Notes: generated by a model not told the origin, from the letters alone. Positions 28,452 through 37,323 are shown, numbered from the stretch's first letter. The stretch is 64,000 nucleotides of DNA from Micromonospora yangpuensis (GCF_900091615.1 NZ_FMIA01000002.1:496001-560000), one strand, 5' to 3'. Program-made: numbers and translations.

Positions 28452-29234
28452 GTGCGCGACCCCCTGGCGGAGCCTTCGGACCTCATCCGGAGTGTGTCCC
28501 GCGCGCTACGAGTGCTCGAAGCGGTCGGCCGTGCCCCGCGCGGGTTGACCGTCAAGCAGATCGCCCGGCGCTGCGAGCTGACCGTGGCGACCACGTACCA
28601 CCTTGTCCGCACCCTCGCCTACGAGGGGTACGTGATCCGCCGCGAGGACGGCACGTACATCGTCGGGTTGGAGATCGCCGACCGGTACCGCGAGCTGGTG
28701 ACCGCGTTCCGGGGCCCGCCGGCGGTGGGCGAGTGCCTGCGCCGCGCCGCCGTGGACAGCGGGTACAGCCACTACCTGGGACGGTTCGTGGGCGGCCAGG
28801 TGGCGATCACCGCGGTCGCCGAGGGACACCGCTCGCCGTACCTGGAGGACCTGGTCCCCGGGTTCGACGAGGGGGCGCACGCCACCGCGCTCGGCAAGGC
28901 GCTGCTGGCCACCCTCACCACCGAGCAGCGCCAGCGTTACCTGCGGGAGTACGGCATGCGCCCGTTCACCACCGCCACCCTGACCAGCCCGGAGGCGTTC
29001 GAGTCCGACGTGGCCGCCGGTGACCGGCGGGGCATGCAGCTGGAGTTGGGACAGTTCCGTCAGGGGGTGGCCTGCGCCGCGGTGCTGGTCGCCCCGGACA
29101 AGGACATGGAACGCCGGGTGGTGCTGGCCTGCGCGCTGCCGGCGAGCGAGATGATGACCTCCGCCCGGGTGGTACGGGCCAAGCTGCTGACCGTGGCCCG
29201 CACCATCGCCGACGGCCTGATCCTCGAACCCTAG
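28452..29234 (+). CDS. IclR-family transcriptional regulator
   Basis: 260 residues. The N-terminal winged helix (SVSRALRVLEAVGRAPRGLTVKQIA-type start, helix-turn-helix around residues 25-60) is followed by the effector domain with GYSHYLGRFVGGQVAITAV and GAHATALGKALLA, the IclR small-molecule pocket region. GTG 28452 has GGAGG five bases before it; an in-frame GTG at 28446 overlaps that site. It probably controls the divergent MFS gene. Its TAG lies in the outermost base pairs of the palindromic repeat. Confidence 0.88.
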   Translation: MRDPLAEPSDLIRSVSRALRVLEAVGRAPRGLTVKQIARRCELTVATTYHLVRTLAYEGYVIRREDGTYIVGLEIADRYRELVTAFRGPPAVGECLRRAAVDSGYSHYLGRFVGGQVAITAVAEGHRSPYLEDLVPGFDEGAHATALGKALLATLTTEQRQRYLREYGMRPFTTATLTSPEAFESDVAAGDRRGMQLELGQFRQGVACAAVLVAPDKDMERRVVLACALPASEMMTSARVVRAKLLTVARTIADGLILEP

Positions 29235-29294
29235 GTGTAAGGAAGGGCCCCCTGTTATCGCTTTCTGTTGTACAGGGGACCCTTCCTTACACCT
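29233..29294. repeat. Dispersed palindromic repeat, copy 2 (type B), double terminator
   Basis: 62 bp with exact 15-bp outer arms (AGGTGTAAGGAAGGG and its complement) and a further 7-bp inner match, broken by one C/A mismatch, around a 16-nt loop. It fills the whole gap between the convergent iclR and phoX genes: the iclR TAG and the phoX TGA both touch its ends. The structure suits a bidirectional terminator. Confidence 0.85.
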
Positions 29295-31429
29295 CAGGTG
29301 CCGATCGGGGCGCCGTCGAGCCGCCAGGCGACCACCACGCCCGGCTTGGCGATGTCGCCGTCCGGCCAGTTCGACGCCGGGTTCTCGACCGACGCGCCGG
29401 TCAGCTCGCCCGGGTGCTGGACGGCGACGAAGACCGAGCGGTTGTCGGCGGTGATGAACGGGCCACAGGTCTCCGCGCCGACCGGCACGGTCAGGAACTG
29501 CTTGAGGTGACCCCGCTCCGGGCCCTCCACCGGCGTGGCGAAGAGGCCGTCGTTGCTGCCCAGCGCGTTGCCGTCGGTGGAGATCCAGAGATTGCCGGCG
29601 GCGTCGAAGGCGACGTTGTCCGGGCAGGAGACCGGTGACACCTTGGTCTTGTCGTACCCGGCGAAGTAGGTCGACGGGTCGGCCGGGTCGCCGCAGACGA
29701 TCGGCAGCGACCAGGCGAAGGCCTCGGCGGTGTTGTCACCCGAGTCCTCGACCAGCTCCAGGATCTGGCCGTGCCGGTTGGCGTTGCGCGGGTTGGCCTC
29801 GTCCGCCGCCGGCCTACCCGCCGCGCCCCGCTCGCTGTTGTTGGTAAGTGCGACGTACACCTTGCCGGTACGCAGACTCGGCTCGACGTCCTCCGGCCGG
29901 TCCATCTTGGTCGCACCCACCTGGTCACCGGCGAACCGGGTGAAGGTGAGCACCTCGGCGGCGGTCATCCCGGGCACGTACGAGCGGTCGCCGCTTACCA
30001 GCTTGATCCAGCTGCCCCGGCCGTCGAACGCCCCGTCGGCGGGGAGCCTGCCGGAGCCGTCGATCTCGGCGGCGCTGGTCTGGTCCAGTTTGGCCACGTA
30101 GAGGGTGCCGGACTCCAGCAGCGACAGGTTGTGCTGGCGGGCCGCCCACGAGTCGCCCGTGCGGTACTTCTTCTCGCTGACGAACTTGTAGAGGTAGTCG
30201 AAGCGCTCGTCGTCACCCAGGTACGCCACCACGTGCCCGTCGCGGGCGACGATCACGTTCGCGCCCTCGTGCTTGAACCGGCCCAGCGCGGTGTGCTTTC
30301 GCGGCCGGCGCTCCGGGTCGAACGGGTCGATCTCGACGATCCAGCCGAACCGGTTCGCCTCGTTCGGGTGTTTGGCCAGGTCGAAGCGCTCGTCTGCCCG
30401 TTCCCACCGGCGGCTGCCGCTGGGGTACCGGGCGGTGGTGGAGATGCCGTACCGGGCCAGCTTGGGCTTCACCTCGTCGGCCACCGCGTCGCCGCCGACG
30501 AAGTACTGGTTGAAGTTCTCCTCGCCGGAGAGCACGGTGCCCCACGGGGTGACGCCCCCGGCGCAGTTGTTCAGGGTGCCGATCACCACCCGGCCCCGTG
30601 GGTCGGCGGCGGTCTTCAGGAAGGCGGAGCCGGCGGCCGGTCCGGTCAGGTCGAACCTGGTGCCGTGCGCGGTGACCCGCCGGTTGTACGGCCGCCGGCC
30701 GGTGCGTACCACCTGCCACTGCCCGGTCCCGTCGACCCGCTCGATCTCCACCACGGACATGCCGTGCGCGGCCATCGCCACCCGCACCTGCTCCACCGAG
30801 AGGGCGTCCTGGCTGGTGAAGCCGGGGAACATCAGGTCCTCGTTGGTGTACTCGTGGTTGACCACGAGCAGGGCCCGCCGGCCCTGCCGGTCCAGCGGGA
30901 GCACCCCGACGTAGTCGTTGTTGTAGCCGAACTGCTTGGCCTGCCGGGCGGCGGTCTGCCGGTGCAGGTCGAACCCGGGGCCGTCGGGGACCACCGGGTC
31001 ACCCCAGCGGATCACCACCGAGTGGTCGTACCCGTTCGGCACGACCAGGGTGTCCAGCTTGTTCGGCGGGATCGCCTTGAAGGTCAGCGCACCGCTGCCG
31101 GTGCCGCGCTGCGGGGCGGCGAAGTCGCTGATCTCCGGTACGGCCGGCACCGTCGGCGGGCCGGCCGCATCCGGCGCGGCGGCGGCCGGGGCCGCGCCGG
31201 ATGCGACGGCACCACCGAAACCGAGGACCAGCGCGCCGACCGCACCGGCCCGGACCACGCCCCGCCGGGAGACCTCGGCATCGACCAGATCACCGAAGTA
31301 CGGGTTGTCGGACCGGTTGGGCACCGGGTGGTCACAGGCGTTGCCGCAGCGGTACAGGCAGGTCATCGGGGACCGGCTGCCGTGGCGGTGGGTGGTCAAC
31401 AGTGGGAGCAGCCGGGGGCGGTCGCTCAT
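29294..31429 (-). CDS. PhoX-family phosphatase, Tat-exported
   Basis: 711 residues of the PhoX (DUF839) family, Ca/Fe-dependent alkaline phosphatases releasing phosphate from esters. An unusually long N-terminus precedes the twin-Arg signal SRRGVVRAGAVGALVLGFGG (about residues 54-75). Characteristic segments include VVNHEYTNEDLMF, NNCAGGVTPWGTVLSGEENFN and RPEDVEPSLRTGKVYVALTNN. ATG 31429 follows AGGAGG. It probably acts outside the membrane in phosphate scavenging. No Pho box was recognised upstream. Confidence 0.88.
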   Translation of the reverse strand: MSDRPRLLPLLTTHRHGSRSPMTCLYRCGNACDHPVPNRSDNPYFGDLVDAEVSRRGVVRAGAVGALVLGFGGAVASGAAPAAAAPDAAGPPTVPAVPEISDFAAPQRGTGSGALTFKAIPPNKLDTLVVPNGYDHSVVIRWGDPVVPDGPGFDLHRQTAARQAKQFGYNNDYVGVLPLDRQGRRALLVVNHEYTNEDLMFPGFTSQDALSVEQVRVAMAAHGMSVVEIERVDGTGQWQVVRTGRRPYNRRVTAHGTRFDLTGPAAGSAFLKTAADPRGRVVIGTLNNCAGGVTPWGTVLSGEENFNQYFVGGDAVADEVKPKLARYGISTTARYPSGSRRWERADERFDLAKHPNEANRFGWIVEIDPFDPERRPRKHTALGRFKHEGANVIVARDGHVVAYLGDDERFDYLYKFVSEKKYRTGDSWAARQHNLSLLESGTLYVAKLDQTSAAEIDGSGRLPADGAFDGRGSWIKLVSGDRSYVPGMTAAEVLTFTRFAGDQVGATKMDRPEDVEPSLRTGKVYVALTNNSERGAAGRPAADEANPRNANRHGQILELVEDSGDNTAEAFAWSLPIVCGDPADPSTYFAGYDKTKVSPVSCPDNVAFDAAGNLWISTDGNALGSNDGLFATPVEGPERGHLKQFLTVPVGAETCGPFITADNRSVFVAVQHPGELTGASVENPASNWPDGDIAKPGVVVAWRLDGAPIGT

Positions 31430-31579
31430 GGGAGAAGCCTCCTGGTCAGGGGGGAGAGGCGCGGCGGAGCACCGTCCGGCGCGTACCGGCGGGACGTTTC
31501 CAGCCGGTGGTGAGCGCCCGTCGGCCTCGACGTGAATCAGATGTGAACACCTTTGTCACGCCATCGGGCTGAGCTGGGC

Positions 31580-31607
31580 TGAACCGATCGCGGTGCCGGG
31601 ACGTACT
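31580..31607 (+). promoter_or_regulatory. Putative autoregulated ECF (SigL-type) promoter
   Basis: TGAACC at 31580-31585 and CGTACT at 31602-31607, 16 nt apart, resemble the SigL-type ECF promoter (TGAACC / CGT). Such sigma genes usually transcribe themselves. The predicted start would fall near 31614. Confidence 0.45.
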
Positions 31608-32168
31608 TCCCGGAGAACGCACCGCCGGACGCGCCGGAGCGAGGAGACCGCCATCAGCGACCACGAAGCACATCTGCTCCGCGCGCTGCACGACGAACAC
31701 GCGGAGGCACTCTTCGCGCACTCGCTGCGACTGGTCAACGGAGACCGGCAGCGGGCCGAGGACCTCGTCCAGGAGACCCTGCTCCGGGCCTGGCGGCATC
31801 CGGAGTCACTGGACCCCAGGCGGGGATCGGTGCGCGCCTGGCTGTTCACCACCGCCCGGAACCTGGCAATCGATGCCTGGCGGCGGCGCTCCAGCCGGGT
31901 CGGCGAGGTCTACCCGGACGAACTGCCCGAACCGCCACCGGCGGTCGACGAGACGGAGCGTGCGGTGGAGGCCTGGACGGTCGCCGAGGCGCTGAACCGG
32001 CTCAGCCCGACCCACCGTGAGGTGCTGGTCGAGTGCTTCTACCAGGGGCGGTCGGTGACCGAGGCCGCCTCCCGGCTGGGGGTGCCACCGGGGACGGTGA
32101 AGTCCCGCACCCACTACGCGCTTCGTTCACTGCGGTTGGTCCTGGCCGAGATGGGGGTGACCGGATGA
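31593..32168 (+). CDS. ECF sigma factor, SigL-like
   Basis: 191 residues from GTG 31593. Region 2 (ALHDEHAEALFAHSLRLVNGDRQRAEDLVQETLLRAWRHPE) and region 4 (LNRLSPTHREVLVECFYQGRSVTEAASRLGVPPGTVKSR), quoted here in outline, are typical of ECF sigma factors. The C-terminal LVLAEMGVTG resembles mycobacterial SigL. The first 20 residues are Arg-rich and unlike the family. The GTG lies inside the predicted promoter, and a good GAGGAG site sits 6 nt before an ATC at 31653, so the true start may be non-canonical. The stop overlaps the anti-sigma gene as ATGA. Confidence 0.85.
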   Translation: MPGRTSRRTHRRTRRSEETAISDHEAHLLRALHDEHAEALFAHSLRLVNGDRQRAEDLVQETLLRAWRHPESLDPRRGSVRAWLFTTARNLAIDAWRRRSSRVGEVYPDELPEPPPAVDETERAVEAWTVAEALNRLSPTHREVLVECFYQGRSVTEAASRLGVPPGTVKSRTHYALRSLRLVLAEMGVTG

Positions 32169-32851
32169 CCGGTTGCGAGTTCGCGTTCGACGACGGCGCG
32201 TACGTGCTGGGTGCCCTGCCGCCGGGCGAACGCGCGACCTACGAGCGGCACCTGTCGACCTGCCCGGCCTGCCGGGAGTCGGTGGCCGAGATCGCCGTCC
32301 TGCCGGGCCTGCTCAGCCGGCTCGACCCGAACGCCCTGGACCAGTTCCTGCCCCCGCCGACGGAGCCCTCCCGGGTGCCTTCGCTGCTGGACACCGCGAG
32401 TCGGCGACGGCGCGGCGAGCGCCGCCGCAACCGCTGGCGGTACGCCGGCGTCGGGCTGGCCGCCGCGGCCCTGGCCCTGGTGGTCGGCGTCGGGGCGGCG
32501 AACGTGCTGTCGGAGCCTGCCGGGCCGCCGGAGGTCCGGATGGTGGCGATGCAGCCGGTGGCGGGCACGGTGCCGGTCTCCGCCGAGGTCGGGCTGACCG
32601 CCAAGGGCTGGGGCACCGAGGTCGCCATGCGGTGCGGGTACGACCAGAACGCCGGCCACGGCAAGGCGTTCACCTTCCGGCTGGTGGCGTACGGCCCGGA
32701 CGGCGCGAAGGAGCAGATCGGCTCCTGGCTCGCCGCTCCCGGCGACGACCTGCGGCTGACCGGCGCCACCCGGTTCACCGGGGCGGAGCTGGTCCGACTG
32801 GAGCTGCTCCGCGCCGACGGGACCCCGGTGCTGGGCTACGACATCCGCTGA
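32165..32851 (+). CDS. Zinc-binding anti-sigma factor, RslA-like
   Basis: 228 residues. The N-terminal YERHLSTCPACRESV shows the HxxxCxxC anti-sigma zinc motif (ZAS). A single membrane helix (RYAGVGLAAAALALVVGVGAANVLS, about 95-118) leads to an extracytoplasmic domain of ~100 residues. It would hold the upstream sigma factor at the membrane until a redox or envelope signal. ATG 32165 overlaps the sigma stop. Its last 16 bp overlap the 3' end of the convergent rarD gene. Confidence 0.85.
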   Translation: MTGCEFAFDDGAYVLGALPPGERATYERHLSTCPACRESVAEIAVLPGLLSRLDPNALDQFLPPPTEPSRVPSLLDTASRRRRGERRRNRWRYAGVGLAAAALALVVGVGAANVLSEPAGPPEVRMVAMQPVAGTVPVSAEVGLTAKGWGTEVAMRCGYDQNAGHGKAFTFRLVAYGPDGAKEQIGSWLAAPGDDLRLTGATRFTGAELVRLELLRADGTPVLGYDIR

Positions 32852-33816
32852 GGCTGCCCGACGGTGACGTCCACCGGCCCGTCGACGGTCACCACGGGCT
32901 GGTCGCCGGCGGTGGACCGGTCGGCGACGGGCCCGCTGGGCCGACGTCGGGCGTGCCGTACCGCGTCCACGGTGAAGGCGATCAGCGCCACCCAGACCAG
33001 CACGAAACCGGCCAGCCGGGCCGGTGGCATCGGCTCGTGGAAGATCAGCACCCCGACGCCGAGCTGCAGGATCGGGGCGAGGTACTGCAGCAGGCCGAGG
33101 GTGGTCATCGGCAGCCGGTTGGCCGCGCCGGCGAAGAGCAGCAGCGGGATGGCGGTGATCACGCCGGCCAGCACCAGCAGCGTGGTGTGCCCGACGGAGA
33201 CCTGCCCCAGGGTCAGCTGCCCGCCCCAGGCCAGCCAGCCCAGGTAGGCCAGCGCGGGCAGGGTCAGCGCCGCCGACTCGACAAGCAGCCCCTCTGCGGC
33301 CGGCAGGCCGAGCCGCTTCTTGACCAGGCCGTACCCGGCGAAGCTGCCGGCCAGCAGCAGTGCCAGGTAGGGCAGCCGGCCGTAGTCGACGGTGAGCACC
33401 ACCACGGCCAGCGTGCCGAGACCGAGCGCCACCCACTGGGCGAGCCGCAGCCGCTCGCCGAGCGAGGTGACCCCGAGCAGCACCGCCACCAGCGGGGTGA
33501 TGAAGTACCCCAGGGCGGTCTCCACCACCCGCTCGGTGTCGACACCGTAGATGTAGGTGCCCCAGTTGACCGCGATCAGCACCGCCGCCAGGAAGATCCC
33601 GGCCAGGGTACGCGGCCGGTGCAGCAGCGACCGGAGGAAGCCGAGGTTGCGCAGGGCGGCCAGCAGGAGCGCGACGAAGAGCGTCGACCAGACGATCCGG
33701 TGGGCGAGGACCTCCAGCGGCCCGGTCGGGCGCAGTAGTCGCCAGTAGAGCGGGAAGAAACCCCAGCAGAAGTACGCGGCGACACCGTACAGGTAGCCCA
33801 GGCGGAGCTCGGTCAC
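32836..33816 (-). CDS. rarD: RarD/EamA-family permease
   Basis: 326 residues with ten predicted membrane helices. GYLYGVAAYFCWGFFPLYWRLL, AHRIVWSTLFVALLL and NWGTYIYGVDTERVVETALGYFITPL, given in pieces, are diagnostic of the RarD subgroup of the drug/metabolite transporters. The substrate is unknown in this group. GTG 33816 was chosen because the frame further upstream overlaps the GNAT gene; the gap is 17 bp, so the two form an operon. The C-terminal ~45 residues are hydrophilic. Confidence 0.88.
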   Translation of the reverse strand: MTELRLGYLYGVAAYFCWGFFPLYWRLLRPTGPLEVLAHRIVWSTLFVALLLAALRNLGFLRSLLHRPRTLAGIFLAAVLIAVNWGTYIYGVDTERVVETALGYFITPLVAVLLGVTSLGERLRLAQWVALGLGTLAVVVLTVDYGRLPYLALLLAGSFAGYGLVKKRLGLPAAEGLLVESAALTLPALAYLGWLAWGGQLTLGQVSVGHTTLLVLAGVITAIPLLLFAGAANRLPMTTLGLLQYLAPILQLGVGVLIFHEPMPPARLAGFVLVWVALIAFTVDAVRHARRRPSGPVADRSTAGDQPVVTVDGPVDVTVGQPQRMS

Positions 33817-33833
33817 CTCGTCACCGTAAGGGG

Positions 33834-34301
33834 TCAGGCCGGCTTTTGCGCCTTTCCGGTGACCGGCTTCACCCGCTGGTCGTACTCCATCCAGTGCGCG
33901 GGGTTCACCGGGTCGAAGCCCAGCTTGGCGTACACCCCGTGGGCGTCGAGGGTGGCCAGCACGATCCGGCGTACGCCGAGGTCGGACAGGTGGTCGCGAA
34001 CCGCGCCGGCCAGCCAGCTGCCCAGCCCGCGACCCCGCTCGGCCCGGTCCACGTAGACGTCGCAGAGCCAGGCGAAGGTGGCGTGGTCGGTGACCACCCG
34101 GGCCACCGCGACCTGGCGGTGGTCCCCCGGGCGGTACACGCCGAACCCCAGCGAGCCGGCGAACGCCCGCTCGACGAGGTCCCGGTCCCGCCCGAGGGCC
34201 CAGTACGCGTCGGTGCTGAGCCACCGGTGCACCAGATCCAGATCGATGCGCTGCGGATCGGCGCTGAACAGGTAGCCGTCGGCTCGACTCGACTCGATCA
34301 C
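33834..34301 (-). CDS. GNAT acetyltransferase
   Basis: 155 residues. The acetyl-CoA loop is visible as CDVYVDRAERGRGLGSWLAGAV (R-G-x-G-L-G), with the C-terminal HGVYAKLGFDPV turn typical of this fold. It probably acetylates a small molecule or protein N-terminus, target unknown. GTG start at 34301. First gene of a two-gene unit with rarD. Confidence 0.85.
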   Translation of the reverse strand: MIESSRADGYLFSADPQRIDLDLVHRWLSTDAYWALGRDRDLVERAFAGSLGFGVYRPGDHRQVAVARVVTDHATFAWLCDVYVDRAERGRGLGSWLAGAVRDHLSDLGVRRIVLATLDAHGVYAKLGFDPVNPAHWMEYDQRVKPVTGKAQKPA

Positions 34302-34389
34302 CCAGGCACGCTAACCGACCTAGTCCTTACCGGTCGCGTTATTTCCCGGCCGGCTGCGGTCGAGGACCGCGGACCAGCCGCCGTCGACG

Positions 34390-34447
34390 CGCGGGGGATC
34401 AGTCGCGATCGAGGATCGCGCGGGGGATCAGTCGCGGTCGAGGATCG
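34390..34447. repeat. 29-bp tandem duplication on a stop codon
   Basis: Units 34390-34418 and 34419-34447 differ at one position. The second unit holds the last codons and TGA of the minus-strand membrane protein gene, and the first repeats them downstream. Confidence 0.85.
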
Positions 34448-34814
34448 CGCCCAGGATCCAGGTCACGACGCCGACGAAGAGCGCGCCCAGTACCGACGCG
34501 GGCCAGAAGTTCGCCACCTCGAAGGGCAGTCCGGCCTGGCCGGCGAGCCAGCCGGTCAGCAGGAAGAGCAGGCCGTTGACCACGATGGCGATCAGGCCGA
34601 GAGTCAACAGGTAGAACCCGCAGCCGACCACCTTGATGATCGGTTGGAGCACCGCGTTGACCACACCGAAGATGACCGAAACGAGCAGTACGGTGACGAC
34701 CGTCTCGGTGGTCGAGGCCGACTCCAGCTCGATGCCCGGGATCAGCAGGGTCGCCAACCAGAACGCCAGCGCCGTGGACGCCAGCCGGATCAGAAGACCT
34801 TTCAGGGAATCCAT
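34428..34814 (-). CDS. Small integral membrane protein (phage holin family 4-like)
   Basis: 128 residues with four predicted membrane helices. LLIPGIELESASTTETVVTVLLVSVIFGVVNAVLQPIIK and the following GLIAIVVNGLLFLLTGW match the layout of the YvlD/Mycp1-type (phage_holin_4_2) family. Despite the name these are housekeeping envelope proteins. ATG 34814 begins the conserved first helix; a longer frame adds 24 non-conserved residues. It is monocistronic, and its tail carries the 29-bp duplication. Confidence 0.75.
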   Translation of the reverse strand: MDSLKGLLIRLASTALAFWLATLLIPGIELESASTTETVVTVLLVSVIFGVVNAVLQPIIKVVGCGFYLLTLGLIAIVVNGLLFLLTGWLAGQAGLPFEVANFWPASVLGALFVGVVTWILGAILDRD

Positions 34815-34858
34815 GGCCGCGATGGTGCCACGGAGCTGCGAGTTTGCCGAGTCGCGCG

Positions 34859-34896
34859 CACCGTCGGGCGGTTGGGCCGCGGTCACCGTCGGGCGG
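34859..34896. repeat. Duplication on the eccE stop codon
   Basis: CACCGTCGGGCGG occurs at 34859-34871 and 34884-34896, a 25-bp period. The second copy includes the last codons of eccE together with its minus-strand TGA. Confidence 0.65.
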
Positions 34897-36760
34897 GTGG
34901 TCCGATCAGCTGGGCCTCGATCGGGGTCGGGGAGAGCAGCGCCCAGCGCAGGGCGCGCCGGTTCACCACCGCCACCATGTCGTGGCGGATCCGGGTCAGC
35001 CAGTCCGCCGATCCGCCGAGCCCCAGCGCGGTGCCGGCCAGGGTCGCCTCGCCGGGGCCCAGTGGTTGCAGGACGGCCAGGTCGGCCCGACCGAGCAGAT
35101 CCGCGTCGGCCGGGGTCAGCTCGTCGCGTACCACCAGGGTGGTCTGCCAGGCCGGTGCGGGCGTGCGGTCGACCGGTACCGGCCCGGCGTCGATCACCAC
35201 CAGCGACGGACGCAGCGGTGAGCCGGCCACCCCGTCAACCGACCGGCCGGGCGGCAGCAGGGGGATCGTGCCACCCGGCGAGCCCACCGCCCGGACGAAC
35301 GGCTCCCACAACCGGGGGCGGGCCGTCCGCACCACCACCCGGGCACCGAGCGCCATCGCCCGCAGCACCACCAGCTGCGCGCCCCGGATCCCACCGACCA
35401 GCACGATGCGGGTGTGTTCGGCCCGGAAGACGCGTACCGTCACCGCGCCGCCGTGCCGGTTGGCGCCCACCATCAGGCCCGCGTCGTCGAGAGTCGGCGC
35501 CAACCGGCCGGCGTCGGGCCCGCCGCTGGCCGCGCTGCCATGGTTCCGGCCGCTGGCCGTCCCGCCGTCGGTCCGGTGGTTGGCCGTCCTGACGCCGGGC
35601 AGCGCCAGCGGGAGCGTCCCGGCCAGCCCGGTCAGGTGCTCGCCGTCGAGCCGGTCGACCGCACCGCCGAGCGCGTCGACCAGGCGTCGCAGCGCCTGCG
35701 CGGCCACCGTGAGCTCGGCCGGCGTCCACCCGGCCAGGCGTACGGTCAGCTCGGTCGATGCCGTGGTGACCCCGGGGTGCGGGCCGGCGCAGAGCGACAC
35801 GGTGCACGCCGTGGCGGGCAGCGCGAGCAACCGGGGCACCAGGTGGCCGCCGCCGTCGGCGGGCGGGTCCGGCCACCGGCGCAACCGGAAGGTGGCCTGC
35901 GTCAGCGGTCCGGTGTGCACCGCCGACCAGCTCTCCCGCGTCGACAGCTCACCCTCGTGGTGGGCGTACTCCCCGAGCAACCGCAGCGTGGCCTGCGGGC
36001 CGAGCGGACGGGCGGTCACCGGCTGGAACCGACGGACGAGCCGGCGGACCACCCCGGACAGTGCCCGCCGTAGCTGCTGGTCGGACCAGCCGTCGGTCCG
36101 CAGCACCCGGACCACCAGCACCGCCCGTGCCTGCGCCGGCAGCCGCCCGTCGGTGAGCTGCCGGTACGAGGTGGCCACCGTGCCCCCGCCCGCGTCGGTG
36201 GCCGGCGCGGGCACGCCGGTGAGCAGGAGCTGGATCCGTACCGGAGGGTTGTCGGCGGTGGCCGGGGGCAGCAGGTCCGGCGGTACGGGCAGCGGTCGGG
36301 GACCGTCGGCGAACAGGTCCGTCGGATCGCCCAGTTCGAGCAGGGTGGCCAGGCCGGTGGCGTCGTCCACCACGGCCGCCGGGCCCCCGGCCAGCTCGGC
36401 CGGCCGGACCGTGGCGCCGGGGGAGACCAGGTCCAGCAGGGCGGTCGGGCCCGCCGTCGGGTTCAGGGCGCGGCGGCGGCCCAGGTAGCTCAGCCCCACA
36501 CCCAGCCACTCGAAGAGCCACCGGCCGCGCAGCCGCCACCAGGTGCCGGGCAGCAGCGCCGCGGTCAGCGTCAACGCGACCGCCATCGGCAGGGTCCCCC
36601 GGCCCAGGGCGGCGACCGGCAGGGCCACCGCCAGTTGGGTGGCGACGAGCTGACCGGCGCGTACCCCGGCCGGGCGACGCGGGCCGGTGGAGATCCACTG
36701 TGGTGGTAGGGGCTGTCTGGCGGCTGTCCGGGCGGGCGGGCCGGTCGTGGTGGTCGTCAC
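34883..36760 (-). CDS. eccE: Type VII secretion protein EccE
   Basis: 625 residues. Two membrane helices lie near the N-terminus (about residues 35-75, around LVATQLAVALPVAALG and LPMAVALTLTAALLPG). A long soluble domain follows with short conserved stretches such as RWLFEWLGVGLSYLGRR and YRQLTDGRLPAQARAVLVVRVLRTDG, seen in actinomycete EccE proteins. EccE is a structural membrane component of ESX machines. GTG 36760 has GGAGGAGG upstream. It is divergent from the two WXG100 genes. EccB, EccC and EccD are absent from the window. Confidence 0.72.
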   Translation of the reverse strand: MTTTTTGPPARTAARQPLPPQWISTGPRRPAGVRAGQLVATQLAVALPVAALGRGTLPMAVALTLTAALLPGTWWRLRGRWLFEWLGVGLSYLGRRRALNPTAGPTALLDLVSPGATVRPAELAGGPAAVVDDATGLATLLELGDPTDLFADGPRPLPVPPDLLPPATADNPPVRIQLLLTGVPAPATDAGGGTVATSYRQLTDGRLPAQARAVLVVRVLRTDGWSDQQLRRALSGVVRRLVRRFQPVTARPLGPQATLRLLGEYAHHEGELSTRESWSAVHTGPLTQATFRLRRWPDPPADGGGHLVPRLLALPATACTVSLCAGPHPGVTTASTELTVRLAGWTPAELTVAAQALRRLVDALGGAVDRLDGEHLTGLAGTLPLALPGVRTANHRTDGGTASGRNHGSAASGGPDAGRLAPTLDDAGLMVGANRHGGAVTVRVFRAEHTRIVLVGGIRGAQLVVLRAMALGARVVVRTARPRLWEPFVRAVGSPGGTIPLLPPGRSVDGVAGSPLRPSLVVIDAGPVPVDRTPAPAWQTTLVVRDELTPADADLLGRADLAVLQPLGPGEATLAGTALGLGGSADWLTRIRHDMVAVVNRRALRWALLSPTPIEAQLIGPPARR

Positions 36761-36854
36761 CGGGTCGCCTCCTCCGCCGATCGTCTCGTCTCCGGTGGTG
36801 CGGTCATCGTAGGGGCCGGAACCCGGCTTCGTTGTCCACAGGGGAGAAGCTCGG

Positions 36855-36885
36855 GGTAGCACAACCGGGATCGGCCGGCTACCGT
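36855..36885. promoter_or_regulatory. Divergent promoter region of eccE and the WXG100 genes
   Basis: GGTAGC (36855-36860) and GCTACC (36878-36883) form an inverted repeat. TACCGT (36880-36885) could be the -10 box towards the WXG100 genes, with TACCCC on the other strand towards eccE. A single DnaA-like TTGTCCACA sits at 36832. The 242-bp gap shows nothing else. Confidence 0.35.
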
Positions 36886-37002
36886 CAGCGACGACAACTC
36901 CACTGACCCGCGCACCCGCCACCGATGGCGCGGTGCGACCGGCCCGACCGCCCCGGACGGGCCGCCGGTCAGCCAGGACCGAGGAAACGAGGTGACCTCC
37001 GG

Positions 37003-37323
37003 GTGTCCCAGACCCAGGCAGAAGCCGCGGTGATGCAGACGACCGCCACGAAGTTCGAGCAGGCGGACCAGTCGTTGCAGACGATGCTGAGTGGCCTGCT
37101 GGCCGAGCTGGAAGTGTTGCAGCAGGCCTGGCGTGGGGCCGGTGGCCGCTCCTTCGAGCAGGTCAAGCAGCAGTGGTCGCAGGACCAGGCGGCGTTGCAG
37201 CGGGCGCTGCGGGAGACCGCCCAGGCGATCCGCACCGCCGGCCAGCAGTACGACGTCTCCGACACCGAGGCGTCCAGCCGGGTCGCCGGCACCAACCGCG
37301 GCGGCATCAAGCTCCCGCTCTAG
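37003..37323 (+). CDS. WXG100 (ESAT-6-like) secreted protein 1
   Basis: 106 residues. A helical hairpin is predicted with the turn WRGAGG (W-x-G) near residue 44 and the secretion motif YDVSD (YxxxD) near residue 83. These small proteins are exported by ESX systems as pairs. GTG 37003 follows GAGGTGA. An upstream extension of 26 residues is not conserved-looking. It forms a bicistron with the next gene (24-bp gap). Confidence 0.9.
   Translation: MSQTQAEAAVMQTTATKFEQADQSLQTMLSGLLAELEVLQQAWRGAGGRSFEQVKQQWSQDQAALQRALRETAQAIRTAGQQYDVSDTEASSRVAGTNRGGIKLPL

Noticed and set aside
36832..36840. Single DnaA-box-like TTGTCCACA in the eccE/WXG100 gap
   Set aside because: One 9-mer in 64 kb of GC-rich DNA is expected by chance and has no second box nearby.
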